A stretch of DNA of 46,098 bases from Sphingomonadaceae bacterium (GTDB lineage: Bacteria; Pseudomonadota; Alphaproteobacteria; Sphingomonadales; Sphingomonadaceae). The stretch is taken from assembly GCA_029268145.1 (NCBI GenBank), contig JAJUHA010000014.1:1-46098 (forward strand), read 5' to 3'. Within the stretch, counting starts at the first letter, position 1. Each line of letters starts with the position of its first letter. The notes beneath the pieces are model-generated. The model had not been told where the DNA came from. It saw nothing but the letters and a program-made list of their open reading frames with translations, and searched no databases. This document shows positions 16,621 to 23,912 of this stretch, piece after piece. The translations under genes were made by a program, and so were the position numbers.

Positions 16621-17631
16621 TCAGACGATCTCGAGGATCATCTTGCCGTCGTTGCCGCCCTCGAACAGGCGCATGAAGGCCGGGAAGGCCTGGTCGAGCC
16701 CGCGGTCGATGTGCTCGTCGGCCACCAGCTTCCCCTCGGCAAGGAGGGCCGCCATGGCGGCGATGCCTTCCGGCCATTCGGCGAGCCATTCGGAGACGAG
16801 GAAGCCACGCATCGTCGCCTTCCGCACGATGAGCTGCCAGAGGTTGCGCGCGCCGACTGGGGCCGGCGCATTGTACTCGGAGATGAGGCCGCACAGCGCG
16901 ATCCGGGCGCCGTCCCGCAGGGTCATGAGCGCGCCGTCGAGGCAGGCGCCGCCGACATTCTCGAAGACGAGGTCCACCCCGTCCGGCGCTGCGGCGCGGA
17001 TGGCCGCGGCGATGGCGTCGGCGTCCCTGCCGCGATGGTCGATGGCGGCGTCATAGCCGTAGCGCTCGACGAGGCGGCGGCACTTGGCCTCGCCGCCGGC
17101 GATGCCGATGGTGCGGCAGCCCCTGAGGCGCCCGAGCTGGCCCACCAGGCTGCCGACCGCGCCGGCGGCCGCCGAGACGAGAAGGGTCTGGCCGTGCACG
17201 GGCATCAGCACCCGCTCGACTCCAAACCAGGCCGTCATGCCAACCGCGCCCAGCGTCGAGAGGAAGGCGGTGGGCGAGGGGACGAGGCCGGGGTCGACCG
17301 GGCTGGTGAAGCCGTCGCCGCGCGCGACCGAGTGGGTCTCGATGGCATTGAGGCCGACCACCCATTGGCCGACCGGAAAGGCCGGGTTGCGGCTTGTCAC
17401 CACCTCGCCCACCGTCGAGGCGCGCACCGCCTCGCCGAGCGGCACCGGCGGCATGTAGGAGGGGGCGTCATCGAGCCAGCCGCGGATCGCCGGGTCGAGC
17501 GAGGCGAAGCGGTTGGCGACCAGGAACTCGCCCTCGGCGAGAGGGGGCACCTCCTCCTCGACGAGGGCGAAATCGGCCGCAACCGGCGTGCCCCGCGGCC
17601 GCCTGACCAGAGTGAACCGCCTTCGCTTCAT
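16621..17631 (-). CDS. MDR-family NADP-dependent oxidoreductase (CurA/PTGR-like)
   Basis: A 336-residue medium-chain dehydrogenase/reductase of the zinc-free group that reduces C=C bonds conjugated to ketones or aldehydes (prostaglandin reductase, CurA). It shows MKRRRFTLVRRPRGTPVAADF at the start, LDPAIRGWLDD, the nucleotide-binding VSAAAGAVGSLVGQ loop, GIAGGEAKC and the VFENVGG segment. No zinc-binding Cys cluster is visible. The first ATG overlaps the preceding SDR-like gene by 4 nt. A paralogue occurs at 20701. In the pathway it could saturate a double bond of an enone. The long frame extending upstream of 17631 is not used. Confidence 0.88.
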   Translation of the reverse strand: MKRRRFTLVRRPRGTPVAADFALVEEEVPPLAEGEFLVANRFASLDPAIRGWLDDAPSYMPPVPLGEAVRASTVGEVVTSRNPAFPVGQWVVGLNAIETHSVARGDGFTSPVDPGLVPSPTAFLSTLGAVGMTAWFGVERVLMPVHGQTLLVSAAAGAVGSLVGQLGRLRGCRTIGIAGGEAKCRRLVERYGYDAAIDHRGRDADAIAAAIRAAAPDGVDLVFENVGGACLDGALMTLRDGARIALCGLISEYNAPAPVGARNLWQLIVRKATMRGFLVSEWLAEWPEGIAAMAALLAEGKLVADEHIDRGLDQAFPAFMRLFEGGNDGKMILEIV

Positions 17632-18227
17632 GCCCTTTCTCCCACCTCGAGGGTCACGCCCGTCACCATCCGGCTCCCCGGCCCGGCGAGGAAGGCCGCG
17701 GCGGCCGCCAGCGCGGTGGCCGCGGCGGCTCGGCCCTGCGCCGGGCGGACCAGGTTGACCCGGACCGGCACGGCAAAGCCGCCCGCCTCGACGGCGGCAA
17801 TCCGGCAGAACTGGTCGAGCGCGCCGGCCGCGGCTGCAACCGCCGGCCCCGGGCCGCCGCTCGCCATGAGGCCGAGAATCGCGCCGCCCGTGCTTCGTGC
17901 GGCGAGCGCCCGCATCCCGGCCCGCGTGCCGAGGACGATCCGCTCGACCTCGGCCTCCCACAGCGCCCGGAAGTCCGCCGCCGACGTCGCGCCGAACCCG
18001 GCCGCGGGCAGCGCCTCGCCGGCAAGGAGCAGGGCATCGAGCCGGCCGCCGGCGCTGGCGCACGCAGCATCGAGCGCGGCGTCGAGCGCGGCGTCGAGCG
18101 CGCCAGTGTCGCGGGCGTCGGGCGGCACGGGCAGCACGCGCCAGCCCCGCTCGCCGAGCGTCCGGGCGACCGCCGCGCCGAGCGGCGAGGCGGCACCCGA
18201 GACGAGGGCAACGGGCGCCGCGCTCAT
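17628..18227 (-). CDS. Degenerate SDR-like protein
   Basis: A 199-residue Rossmann-fold protein related to SDRs but short and lacking the catalytic set. The N-terminus VALVSGAASPLGAAVARTLGERGWRV keeps a glycine-rich loop, though as GAASPLG rather than TGxxxGIG. Where other SDRs have Ser and YxxxK it reads LMASGGPGPAVAAAAGALDQF, with neither Tyr nor Lys. The middle carries a small in-frame 12-bp tandem repeat encoding DAALDAALDAA. It is coupled to both neighbours by ATGA overlaps, so it is kept under selection to be co-expressed. It may be a structural partner of the SDR at 18224 or of another operon enzyme; no own activity is assigned. Confidence 0.75.
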   Translation of the reverse strand: MSAAPVALVSGAASPLGAAVARTLGERGWRVLPVPPDARDTGALDAALDAALDAACASAGGRLDALLLAGEALPAAGFGATSAADFRALWEAEVERIVLGTRAGMRALAARSTGGAILGLMASGGPGPAVAAAAGALDQFCRIAAVEAGGFAVPVRVNLVRPAQGRAAAATALAAAAAFLAGPGSRMVTGVTLEVGERA

Positions 18228-18967
18228 ATCCGGTTGCTCAGCAGCCAGCCGCCATCGACGGCAAGCGCCGCCGGCGCGAGCGCTGCGGCATCGGCCGAGG
18301 CAAGGAAGGCGATGGCCTCGGCAATGTCCTCCGGCCGGCAATAGTCCCTGAGCGGCACCTCGGCGAAATTTGCCGGGTCCGCCCAGTAGGCGTCGTCGAA
18401 GAGCGCCTCGGTCATCGGCGTGCGGGTGCCGCCGGGGCAGACCGCATGGACCCTGATGGCCTCGCCGGCGGCCTGAAGCTCGGCGGCGACCGCGCGCGAA
18501 AGGGCGATGAGCGCGGCCTTGGCGGTGCCATAGGCGGTGGTCTGCATGATGGGCTTCATCCCCGCCACGCTTGCGACGGTGACGATCGTGCCCGTGGCCG
18601 GCGCGCCCTGGCGGCGGAACTGGGCGACCGCCGCCGTCATGCCGAGGAAGGCCCCTTCGACATGGACGCGCGCCTGTTCGCGCAAGGCGTCGAGGGCCAG
18701 ATCGACGATGGGGCCGGCCCCGGCGGTGCCGGCGTTGGAGACGAGGATGTCGAGCCGCCCGAAGCGCGCGACGCAGGCGGCGATCGCCTGCTCCCAGTCG
18801 GCGGCGCTGGTCACGTCGTGGCGGAAGATCGCCCCGCCGGCGCGGCGGTCGGTGGCGAACACGCGGGCGCCGCGCGCGGCAAGGTGCGCCGCCGTCGCCG
18901 CGCCGATGCCCGAGGCCGCGCCGGTGACCAGCGCCACCCGGCCGTCGAGGTCGCCCGCGGCCGTCAT
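18224..18967 (-). CDS. SDR family oxidoreductase
   Basis: A 247-residue classical SDR. It has TGAASGIG near residue 15, ATDRRAG after strand 2, SNAGTAG, TVASVAGM with the catalytic Ser and YGTAK with Tyr/Lys, then the PGGTRTPM loop. The Asp at the end of strand 2 suggests NAD. The longer open frame upstream is dismissed because the ATG at 18967 overlaps the Rieske gene stop by 4 nt (ATGA). Its own stop overlaps the start of the degenerate SDR-like gene in the same way, so the three genes are translationally linked. Confidence 0.9.
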   Translation of the reverse strand: MTAAGDLDGRVALVTGAASGIGAATAAHLAARGARVFATDRRAGGAIFRHDVTSAADWEQAIAACVARFGRLDILVSNAGTAGAGPIVDLALDALREQARVHVEGAFLGMTAAVAQFRRQGAPATGTIVTVASVAGMKPIMQTTAYGTAKAALIALSRAVAAELQAAGEAIRVHAVCPGGTRTPMTEALFDDAYWADPANFAEVPLRDYCRPEDIAEAIAFLASADAAALAPAALAVDGGWLLSNRI

Positions 18968-19281
18968 GCGAGGCGGACCCGGATGCGTCCCTGCGCCTCC
19001 TCGACGGCGTAGGTCTCGAGCGGCGCCGAGGCCGGCGGGCCGAGCGGCCGCCCGGTCGCAAGCTCGAAGCGGGCGCCATGGTGCGGGCACATGACCGCGC
19101 CGCCGCGCAGGCGCGCGCCGTCCAGCGGGAGGAGGGCATGGCTGCAGCTGCCGGACAGCGCGTGGAGCCGGCCGGAGGAATCGCGGGCGACGAGGACCGG
19201 GCGGCCGGCCACGTCGCGCAGGGCGCAGCGCCCGGGCTCGAGGTCGGCGGGACCCGCGTCCGCAAAGCCTGGCTCAACCAC
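18964..19281 (-). CDS. Rieske [2Fe-2S] ferredoxin-like protein
   Basis: A soluble Rieske protein of about 105 residues. The cluster motif is CSH at Cys46/His48 and CPHHG at Cys65/His68, with 16 residues between the two pairs, as in Rieske ferredoxins of dioxygenase systems. It carries one electron. It leads the catabolic operon that includes a P450, so electron supply to an oxygenase is a fair guess, though Rieske proteins usually serve non-haem oxygenases. The start is taken as GTG at 19281 because AAGGGAGG lies 8 nt before it; an ATG at 19371 would add 30 residues without family similarity and would use up the divergent promoter region. Confidence 0.82.
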   Translation of the reverse strand: MVEPGFADAGPADLEPGRCALRDVAGRPVLVARDSSGRLHALSGSCSHALLPLDGARLRGGAVMCPHHGARFELATGRPLGPPASAPLETYAVEEAQGRIRVRLA

Positions 19282-19466
19282 TGCAAAGCCTCCCTTGGCC
19301 CGGACCGGCCCGCCACCCTCTTGCAATTGACAGCATGGCGCGTAAGTCCGGGGTAGAGGGACCAGTGGCATCGGGAGTGCGGGGGAGCCATCCCCCGTTT
19401 GCGCTAGGCCCCCGGCGCGGCAGAACCGCGGCCGCGCCGACGAGCGGAAGTGCCGAGGGAGAGACG
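19282..19466. promoter_or_regulatory. Divergent promoter region, catabolic operon / LuxR-type regulator
   Basis: These 185 nt lie between the Rieske gene (minus) and the LuxR-type gene (plus). A TTGACA hexamer occurs at 19327-19332 next to the palindrome CAATTG at 19324-19329. No convincing -10 element at 17-nt spacing and no clear lux-box dyad is visible. The arrangement suggests that the regulator controls the operon. Confidence 0.4.
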
Positions 19467-20237
19467 ATGGGCCTGAGGGACGAAATCGCGGCGGTCACCG
19501 TCCGCCGGCTTGCCGACATCCGCCCCGCAGCCGAGGCGCTGCGCGACATCGCCTGGAACCGGGCCCAGCTGCGGGTCGCGGTGGCCGACAACATTGCCTC
19601 CAAGCAGCCGCTGACCGACGAGGACGGCGCGATCCTCGCAGCGGAGGTGTTCGGCTGGAACGCCCCGCACGAGCGCTGGTGGGCCGATACGCGCCTCGCG
19701 CTTTCCTCGCCGCTGCCGCGCGCCTGCCGCTACGAGAGCGAGACCTTCTGGGTGAATGCCGAAGGCTTCCGCACCCGCCAGCCCAACCGCTACCTCGACG
19801 CCATCGACCTTTCCAACTTCGAGAAGCGGGCGCTGTGCAAGGCGGCGATCGTGGTGCCCATCCACCTGCCCTTCGGCCAGATCGGCGCCGTCTCGTTCAA
19901 CGCCGCCGATCCCGACCGGACCGATCTTTCGGCCGAGTTCGACGCCCATTCGGACGAGCTTGCGCTGCTCTCCCACCGCTTCGTCGCCGGCTGCGTCAAG
20001 GCCCACCGGACCCGCCAGTGGCTCCCGGCCGACTGCCAGCTCACCAAGCGCGAGGTGGAGTGCCTGCGCTGGGCCTCGATCGGCAAGACCGACAAGGAAA
20101 TCAGCCTCATCCTCGGCCGCAGCCACGCGACGGTGCGCTTCCACATCCAGAACGCGGGCGAGAAGCTGGACGCGGTCAACCGCTCGCAGACCATCTTCAA
20201 GGCGAGCCAGCTCGGCTATCTCGGCACGGCGGCCTGA
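19467..20237 (+). CDS. LuxR-family transcriptional regulator (solo)
   Basis: A 256-residue regulator with an N-terminal autoinducer-binding-like domain and a C-terminal GerE/LuxR helix-turn-helix. The ligand domain contains AAIVVPIHLPFGQIGAVSFNA, matching the conserved core of acyl-homoserine-lactone receptors; the usual Asp-Pro pair of that pocket is not evident, so the ligand may differ. The HTH is LTKREVECLRWASIGKTDKEIS followed by ATVRFHIQNAGEKL. No luxI synthase gene is present in the window, so it is a solo. It is divergent from the 13-gene catabolic operon and is its likely regulator. The ATG at 19467 follows GAGGGAGAG; an earlier in-frame ATG at 19335 would add 44 residues of low-complexity sequence. 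Confidence 0.88.
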   Translation: MGLRDEIAAVTVRRLADIRPAAEALRDIAWNRAQLRVAVADNIASKQPLTDEDGAILAAEVFGWNAPHERWWADTRLALSSPLPRACRYESETFWVNAEGFRTRQPNRYLDAIDLSNFEKRALCKAAIVVPIHLPFGQIGAVSFNAADPDRTDLSAEFDAHSDELALLSHRFVAGCVKAHRTRQWLPADCQLTKREVECLRWASIGKTDKEISLILGRSHATVRFHIQNAGEKLDAVNRSQTIFKASQLGYLGTAA

Positions 20238-20313
20238 GCGCGGGGGATCGGCCGCGGCCGCCGCGTAGGGGAGGTGCCCGGGGCTTCCGGGCACAGCCGA
20301 GAGGGAGAATGAC

Positions 20314-20613
20314 ATGAGGACATCGCTGCACCTGCTGGGCGCGCTGGGCCTTGCCGCCTTTGCCCTGGGCGCCGTCGCCGCCGACCCGGCCGAGGCGCGC
20401 CGCAAGCCGCGGCCCGTCGCCGTCAAGACCGCGCAGGCCTTCAAGGCCGCCGACGCCAATGCCGATCGCCAGCTCGACCTGCCGGAATGGACGGCCGCCG
20501 GCCGCCCCGAGGCCGCCTTCGCGAAGGTGGACCGCAATGCGAACGGCACGGTCGGCTTCCAGGAGTCGCTCCTGGCCACGCTCGCCATGCTGAAGGCCAG
20601 GGGCCCGCGCTGA
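20314..20613 (+). CDS. EF-hand calcium-binding exported protein
   Basis: A 99-residue small protein with a signal peptide (MRTSLHLLGALGLAAFALGAVAA) and two EF-hand loops. Loop 1 runs from Asp47 to Glu58 (D-A-N-A-D-R-Q-L-D-L-P-E), loop 2 from Asp73 to Glu84 (D-R-N-A-N-G-T-V-G-F-Q-E). Both keep the acidic residues at positions 1, 3 or 5 and 12 needed for Ca2+ binding. It is probably periplasmic and its function is unknown. GAGAGGGAG precedes the start. It follows the LuxR-type gene by 76 nt on the same strand and is closed by a strong hairpin shared with the converging MDR gene. Confidence 0.85.
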   Translation: MRTSLHLLGALGLAAFALGAVAADPAEARRKPRPVAVKTAQAFKAADANADRQLDLPEWTAAGRPEAAFAKVDRNANGTVGFQESLLATLAMLKARGPR

Positions 20614-20653
20614 GCGCGGCGCCTCCGCCGGGCGCGGCACCACGTCACCGGCA

Positions 20654-20684
20654 GGGGCCGGGCCCGCGCCGCCGGCCCGGCCCC
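20654..20684. terminator. Bidirectional hairpin terminator between converging genes
   Basis: GGGGCCGGGCC (20654-20664) and GGCCCGGCCCC (20674-20684) form a perfect 11-bp stem with a 9-nt loop between the stops of the EF-hand gene (plus) and the MDR gene (minus). No U-tract follows, so it is a GC-hairpin of the kind that blocks read-through in GC-rich genomes. Confidence 0.6.
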
Positions 20685-20700
20685 CGGGGTCCCGGAAACC

Positions 20701-21705
20701 CTAGTCGGCGAGCTTCAGCACCTGCTTGCCGCGGTTCTCGCCAGTGAACAGGCGCATGAGCGTGCGCGGCGTGTTCTCGAAGCCCTGCTGCTCGTCGATG
20801 CGGAAGGCGAGCCTGCCGGCGTTCACCAGCGCGGCGAGGCGCTTGCGGATGGCGGGGAATTCGTTCGCCCAGTCGAGCACGATGAAGCCGTGCATGCTGG
20901 CGCGCCGGAACACCAGGTTGAAGTAGTTCTCCGGGCCCGCCGGCATGGTGCCGGTCTCGTAGCGGGAGATGCCGCCGCAGATGACGACCCGCGCGCCGGT
21001 CGCGATCTGGCCGAGCATGTCGTTGAGGATGCGCCCGCCGACATTGTCGAACACCACGTCGATCCCCGCCGGGCACAGCTCGCGCAGGCGCGCGCGCACA
21101 TCCTCGGCCTTGTAGTCGATGGCGGCGTCATAGCCCGCCTCCGCGACGAGCCAGCGGCACTTCTCGGCACCGCCGGCAATCCCGATGGCCCGCGCGCCCG
21201 CCACCTTCGCCAGCTGGCCGACCGTCGAGCCCGTGGCGCCCGCCGCGCCCGAGACGACCACCGTGTCCCCCGGCTTCGGCTGGCCCAGCTTGAAGAGGCC
21301 GCACCAGGCGGTGAGCCCGGTGGTGCCGAGCACCGAGAGCATGGCGGTGGGGGGAAGATCCGGGTGGACCGGCTCGAACCCGGCGCCGTCGGTAATCAGC
21401 CACTCGGTCCAGCCGGTGAGCCCGGCGTAGAGCTGGCCTTCCCGGAGGCGCGGCGTGTTCGACCTGACGATCCGCACGATGCCCGAGCCGCGCATCACGT
21501 CGCCGATCTTCATGGGCGCCACATAGTCGGCGACATTCTCGGCCCAGCCCTTCTGCGCCGGGTCGAAGCCGAGCCACAGCACCTGCGCAAGCGCCTGGCC
21601 GGGGCCGGGCTCGTCGGCGATCTCGGTCTCGACGAGGGTGAAGTCGCTGTCCTTCAGGGGCCGGCCACGGGGGTGGTCGGCGAGCAGCCACTGGCGGGTT
21701 TTCAT
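20701..21705 (-). CDS. MDR-family NADP-dependent oxidoreductase (CurA/PTGR-like)
   Basis: A 334-residue zinc-free MDR reductase and a paralogue of the protein at 16621. It starts MKTRQWLLADHPRGRPLKDSDF, has LGFDPAQKGW, GWTEWLITDGAGF, the nucleotide loop VSGAAGATGSTVGQLAK, GIAGGAEKC and VFDNVGGRILNDML. The group reduces alpha-beta-unsaturated ketones and aldehydes with NADPH. AAGGAGG lies at good distance before the ATG at 21705. It is downstream of hisN-like and CoA-transferase genes on the same strand (62-nt gap), so it belongs to that transcription unit. The longer open frame upstream is a read-through of the hisN-like region and is not coding. Confidence 0.9.
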   Translation of the reverse strand: MKTRQWLLADHPRGRPLKDSDFTLVETEIADEPGPGQALAQVLWLGFDPAQKGWAENVADYVAPMKIGDVMRGSGIVRIVRSNTPRLREGQLYAGLTGWTEWLITDGAGFEPVHPDLPPTAMLSVLGTTGLTAWCGLFKLGQPKPGDTVVVSGAAGATGSTVGQLAKVAGARAIGIAGGAEKCRWLVAEAGYDAAIDYKAEDVRARLRELCPAGIDVVFDNVGGRILNDMLGQIATGARVVICGGISRYETGTMPAGPENYFNLVFRRASMHGFIVLDWANEFPAIRKRLAALVNAGRLAFRIDEQQGFENTPRTLMRLFTGENRGKQVLKLAD

Positions 21706-21767
21706 GGCGAGCCTCCTTGTCGGCCCGCCCCTGCCCGCGCCGGCGCGCGGCGGCCAGCCGCCAGCTT

Positions 21768-22544
21768 TCAGAGGGCGAGCGTGGCCAGCACCTCGGCATG
21801 GACCCGGCGGTCGCCGGCGGCGATGACGGCGCCGCTGCTTCCCACCCGCAGGGGCTCGCCGCGCCAGTCGGTCATCACGCCGCCGGCGCCGAGGACCACG
21901 GGGACGAGGGCGGCCCAGTCGTGGAGCTTCAGCCCCTCCTCGATCACGAGGTCGAGATGGCCGGCGGCGAGCAGGCCATAGTTGTGGCAGTCGCCGCCCA
22001 GCAGCGTGTCGCGGGCGGCGCGGGCCACGCGGTGGAAGGCGGCGTGGCCAGCCGCGCTGAAGGCGGCCGGATGGGTGGTGGCAAGATGGGCGCGGGCCAG
22101 CCCCGGGCAGTCGCGCACCCGGACCGGCACGCCGTTGAGGCGCGTGCCCGGCCATTCGCCCAGCTGGCCCACCCAGCGCTCGCCGGCGATCGGCTGGTCG
22201 ATGACGCCGATGACGGGCAGGCCCTGCTCGACGAGCGCGATGAGCGTGCCGAAGGTGGCGCGGCCGGCGATGAAGGCACGGGTGCCGTCGATCGGGTCGA
22301 GCACCCAGAAGCGCTTCGCGCCTGCGCCGCTCACGCCATATTCCTCGCCGACGATCCCGTCCTGCGGCCGGTCGGCCTCGAGGATGGCGCGCATGGCGGC
22401 CTCGGCCTCGCGGTCGGCGACCGTCACCGGCGAGCAATCGGCCTTGGCCTCCACCTCGAGCCGCTGGCGGAAGTGGCGGCGCAGCACCTCGCCGGCGGCA
22501 TCCGCCAGCCGGTTGGCGATCGCGATGTCGGGGGCGAGCCGCAT
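21768..22544 (-). CDS. Inositol monophosphatase family, HisN-like histidinol-phosphatase
   Basis: A 258-residue Mg2+-dependent phosphatase of the inositol monophosphatase family. The metal-binding motifs are IVGEEYG near residue 65, the WVLDPIDGTRAF signature near residue 80 and HDWAALVPVVLGAGG toward the C-terminus. The sequence around these is closest in type to HisN histidinol-phosphatases, which remove phosphate from histidinol phosphate. Because it sits between a CoA-transferase and an MDR reductase rather than with his genes, another phosphate ester substrate remains possible. Its start overlaps the CoA-transferase stop by one base. Confidence 0.82.
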   Translation of the reverse strand: MRLAPDIAIANRLADAAGEVLRRHFRQRLEVEAKADCSPVTVADREAEAAMRAILEADRPQDGIVGEEYGVSGAGAKRFWVLDPIDGTRAFIAGRATFGTLIALVEQGLPVIGVIDQPIAGERWVGQLGEWPGTRLNGVPVRVRDCPGLARAHLATTHPAAFSAAGHAAFHRVARAARDTLLGGDCHNYGLLAAGHLDLVIEEGLKLHDWAALVPVVLGAGGVMTDWRGEPLRVGSSGAVIAAGDRRVHAEVLATLAL

Positions 22545-23716
22545 CAGGCGGGCTTACCCGCCAGGCCGAGCCAGGCGAGGATGCGCGCCCGGTCCCGGTC
22601 GAGCGCGGGCGCGCCCGGCCGCGTCGGCGGGTCGGGCACGCCCGAGAGCTTGACCGGATTGCCGGCGACCCGGAGGGACTGGCCGCCGGGCAGCGCGGTC
22701 TCGACGAGCATCGTGCGCGCGGCCACCTGCGCCATGGCGAGCGCCTCGGAGATGCGGTTGACCGGCCCGGCGGGCACGCCGGCTGCACCCAGCAGGGCGA
22801 GCCAGTGGGCCGCCGGCGCCGTGGCGAGCCGCGCCTCGAGCAGCGCCTGAAGCGCCGGCTGGTTGGCCGTGCGCGCGGCGTTGGTGGCAAAGCGCGGGTC
22901 GGCCGCCAGCCCGGCAAGCCCGAGCGCCTCGGCCAGCCGTTCGAACAGCGCGTCGTTGCCGGCGGCCACCACGATCGGGCCGTCGGCGGTGGCGAGCGCC
23001 TGGAAGGGCGTGATGGAGGGGTGGCGGCTTCCCAGCGGCCCCGGGTCCTCGCCGGTCACCTGGAGGCGCGCGATCGCATTCTCGAGGATGGCGAGCTGGC
23101 AGTCGAACATGGCGACATCGACATGCATGCCAAGCCCGGTCACGCCGCGCCTGAGCAGGGCTGCCGCGATTCCGACGACGGTGAAGAGCCCGGCCACGAT
23201 GTCCCCGAGCGAGGTACCGACCCGCACCGGCGGCTGGCCGGGGTGGCCGGTCACGCTCATGATCCCGCCCATCGCCTGGACGATGACGTCATAGGCCGGC
23301 CGCGCGGCCTCGGGCCCGGTCTGGCCGAAGCCGCTGGTGGAGGCGAGGATGAGGCGCGGGAAGCGGGCGTGGAGGCTCTCCCAGCCATAGCCGAGGCGGG
23401 CGAGCGCGCCGGGGCGGAAATTCTCCGCCAGCACGTCGGCGCGCGCGAGCAGCGCCTCGAAGACCGCGCGGTCGCCGGCATCCCTGAGGTCGAGGGCGAT
23501 CGATTCCTTGCCGCGGTTGATGCTGGCGAAATAGGCGCTCTCCCCGGCCACGAAGGGCGGGAAGGCGCGGGCATCGTCGCCGCTGCCGGGCGCTTCCACC
23601 TTGATGACGCGGGCGCCGAGGTCGGCGAGCACCATGGTCGCATAGGGCCCGGCGAGCACGCGGGTCAGATCGATGACGGTCACGCCGTCGAGCGGGCGGG
23701 CCATCGTGGTGTCCAT
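22544..23716 (-). CDS. Family III (CaiB/BaiF) CoA-transferase
   Basis: A 390-residue CoA-transferase of the CaiB/BaiF/Frc family, which moves CoA from one acyl-CoA to a free acid. The N-terminal PLDGVTVIDLTRVLAGPYATM is the family hallmark, followed by VIKVEAPGSGDDAR, NRGKESIALDL and ENFRPGALARLGYG. The catalytic Asp lies in PAYDVIVQAMGG near residue 142. It could activate the carboxylic acid that enters the beta-oxidation operon at 8641-19281, which has no acyl-CoA ligase. ATG at 23716; a second Met four codons later is possible. It is divergent from lytS by 196 nt. Confidence 0.92.
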   Translation of the reverse strand: MDTTMARPLDGVTVIDLTRVLAGPYATMVLADLGARVIKVEAPGSGDDARAFPPFVAGESAYFASINRGKESIALDLRDAGDRAVFEALLARADVLAENFRPGALARLGYGWESLHARFPRLILASTSGFGQTGPEAARPAYDVIVQAMGGIMSVTGHPGQPPVRVGTSLGDIVAGLFTVVGIAAALLRRGVTGLGMHVDVAMFDCQLAILENAIARLQVTGEDPGPLGSRHPSITPFQALATADGPIVVAAGNDALFERLAEALGLAGLAADPRFATNAARTANQPALQALLEARLATAPAAHWLALLGAAGVPAGPVNRISEALAMAQVAARTMLVETALPGGQSLRVAGNPVKLSGVPDPPTRPGAPALDRDRARILAWLGLAGKPA

Positions 23717-23843
23717 GGCGAGCGCCTATCGCGGCAACGGGCGGAGGGAAAGGGCACGCGATGGCGCCCGAGCTGATCGGGGCGGGCTTCGGCCGGGCAC
23801 GCCCGCCACCCCTTCGGCCGGATGAACGGCAGCTGAATCCGCT

Positions 23844-23875
23844 CGACCAACGGCGAAGCGCGGTCGACGAATCGC
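23844..23875. promoter_or_regulatory. Tandem AlgR-like LytTR sites upstream of lytS
   Basis: CGACCAACGGC (23844-23854) and CGACGAATCGC (23865-23875) are direct repeats at exactly 21-bp spacing, two helical turns. They match, with one and two changes, the element seen twice at 26913-26944. On the minus strand the ideal copy reads CCGTTCGTC, the AlgR core. A weaker half-site occurs at 23820-23830. The pair is 38-69 nt before lytS, suggesting self-control; control of the divergent CoA-transferase gene is also possible. Confidence 0.6.
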
Positions 23876-23912
23876 ATCGCCGGTTCATGACGGTTCCGCT
23901 AGGGTGCGTGCC

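Noticed and set aside
18061-18110. Tandem repeat (GTCGAGCGCGGC units)
   Set aside because: It is in frame within the SDR-like gene and encodes DAALDAALDAA; a simple coding repeat, not a CRISPR or regulatory array.
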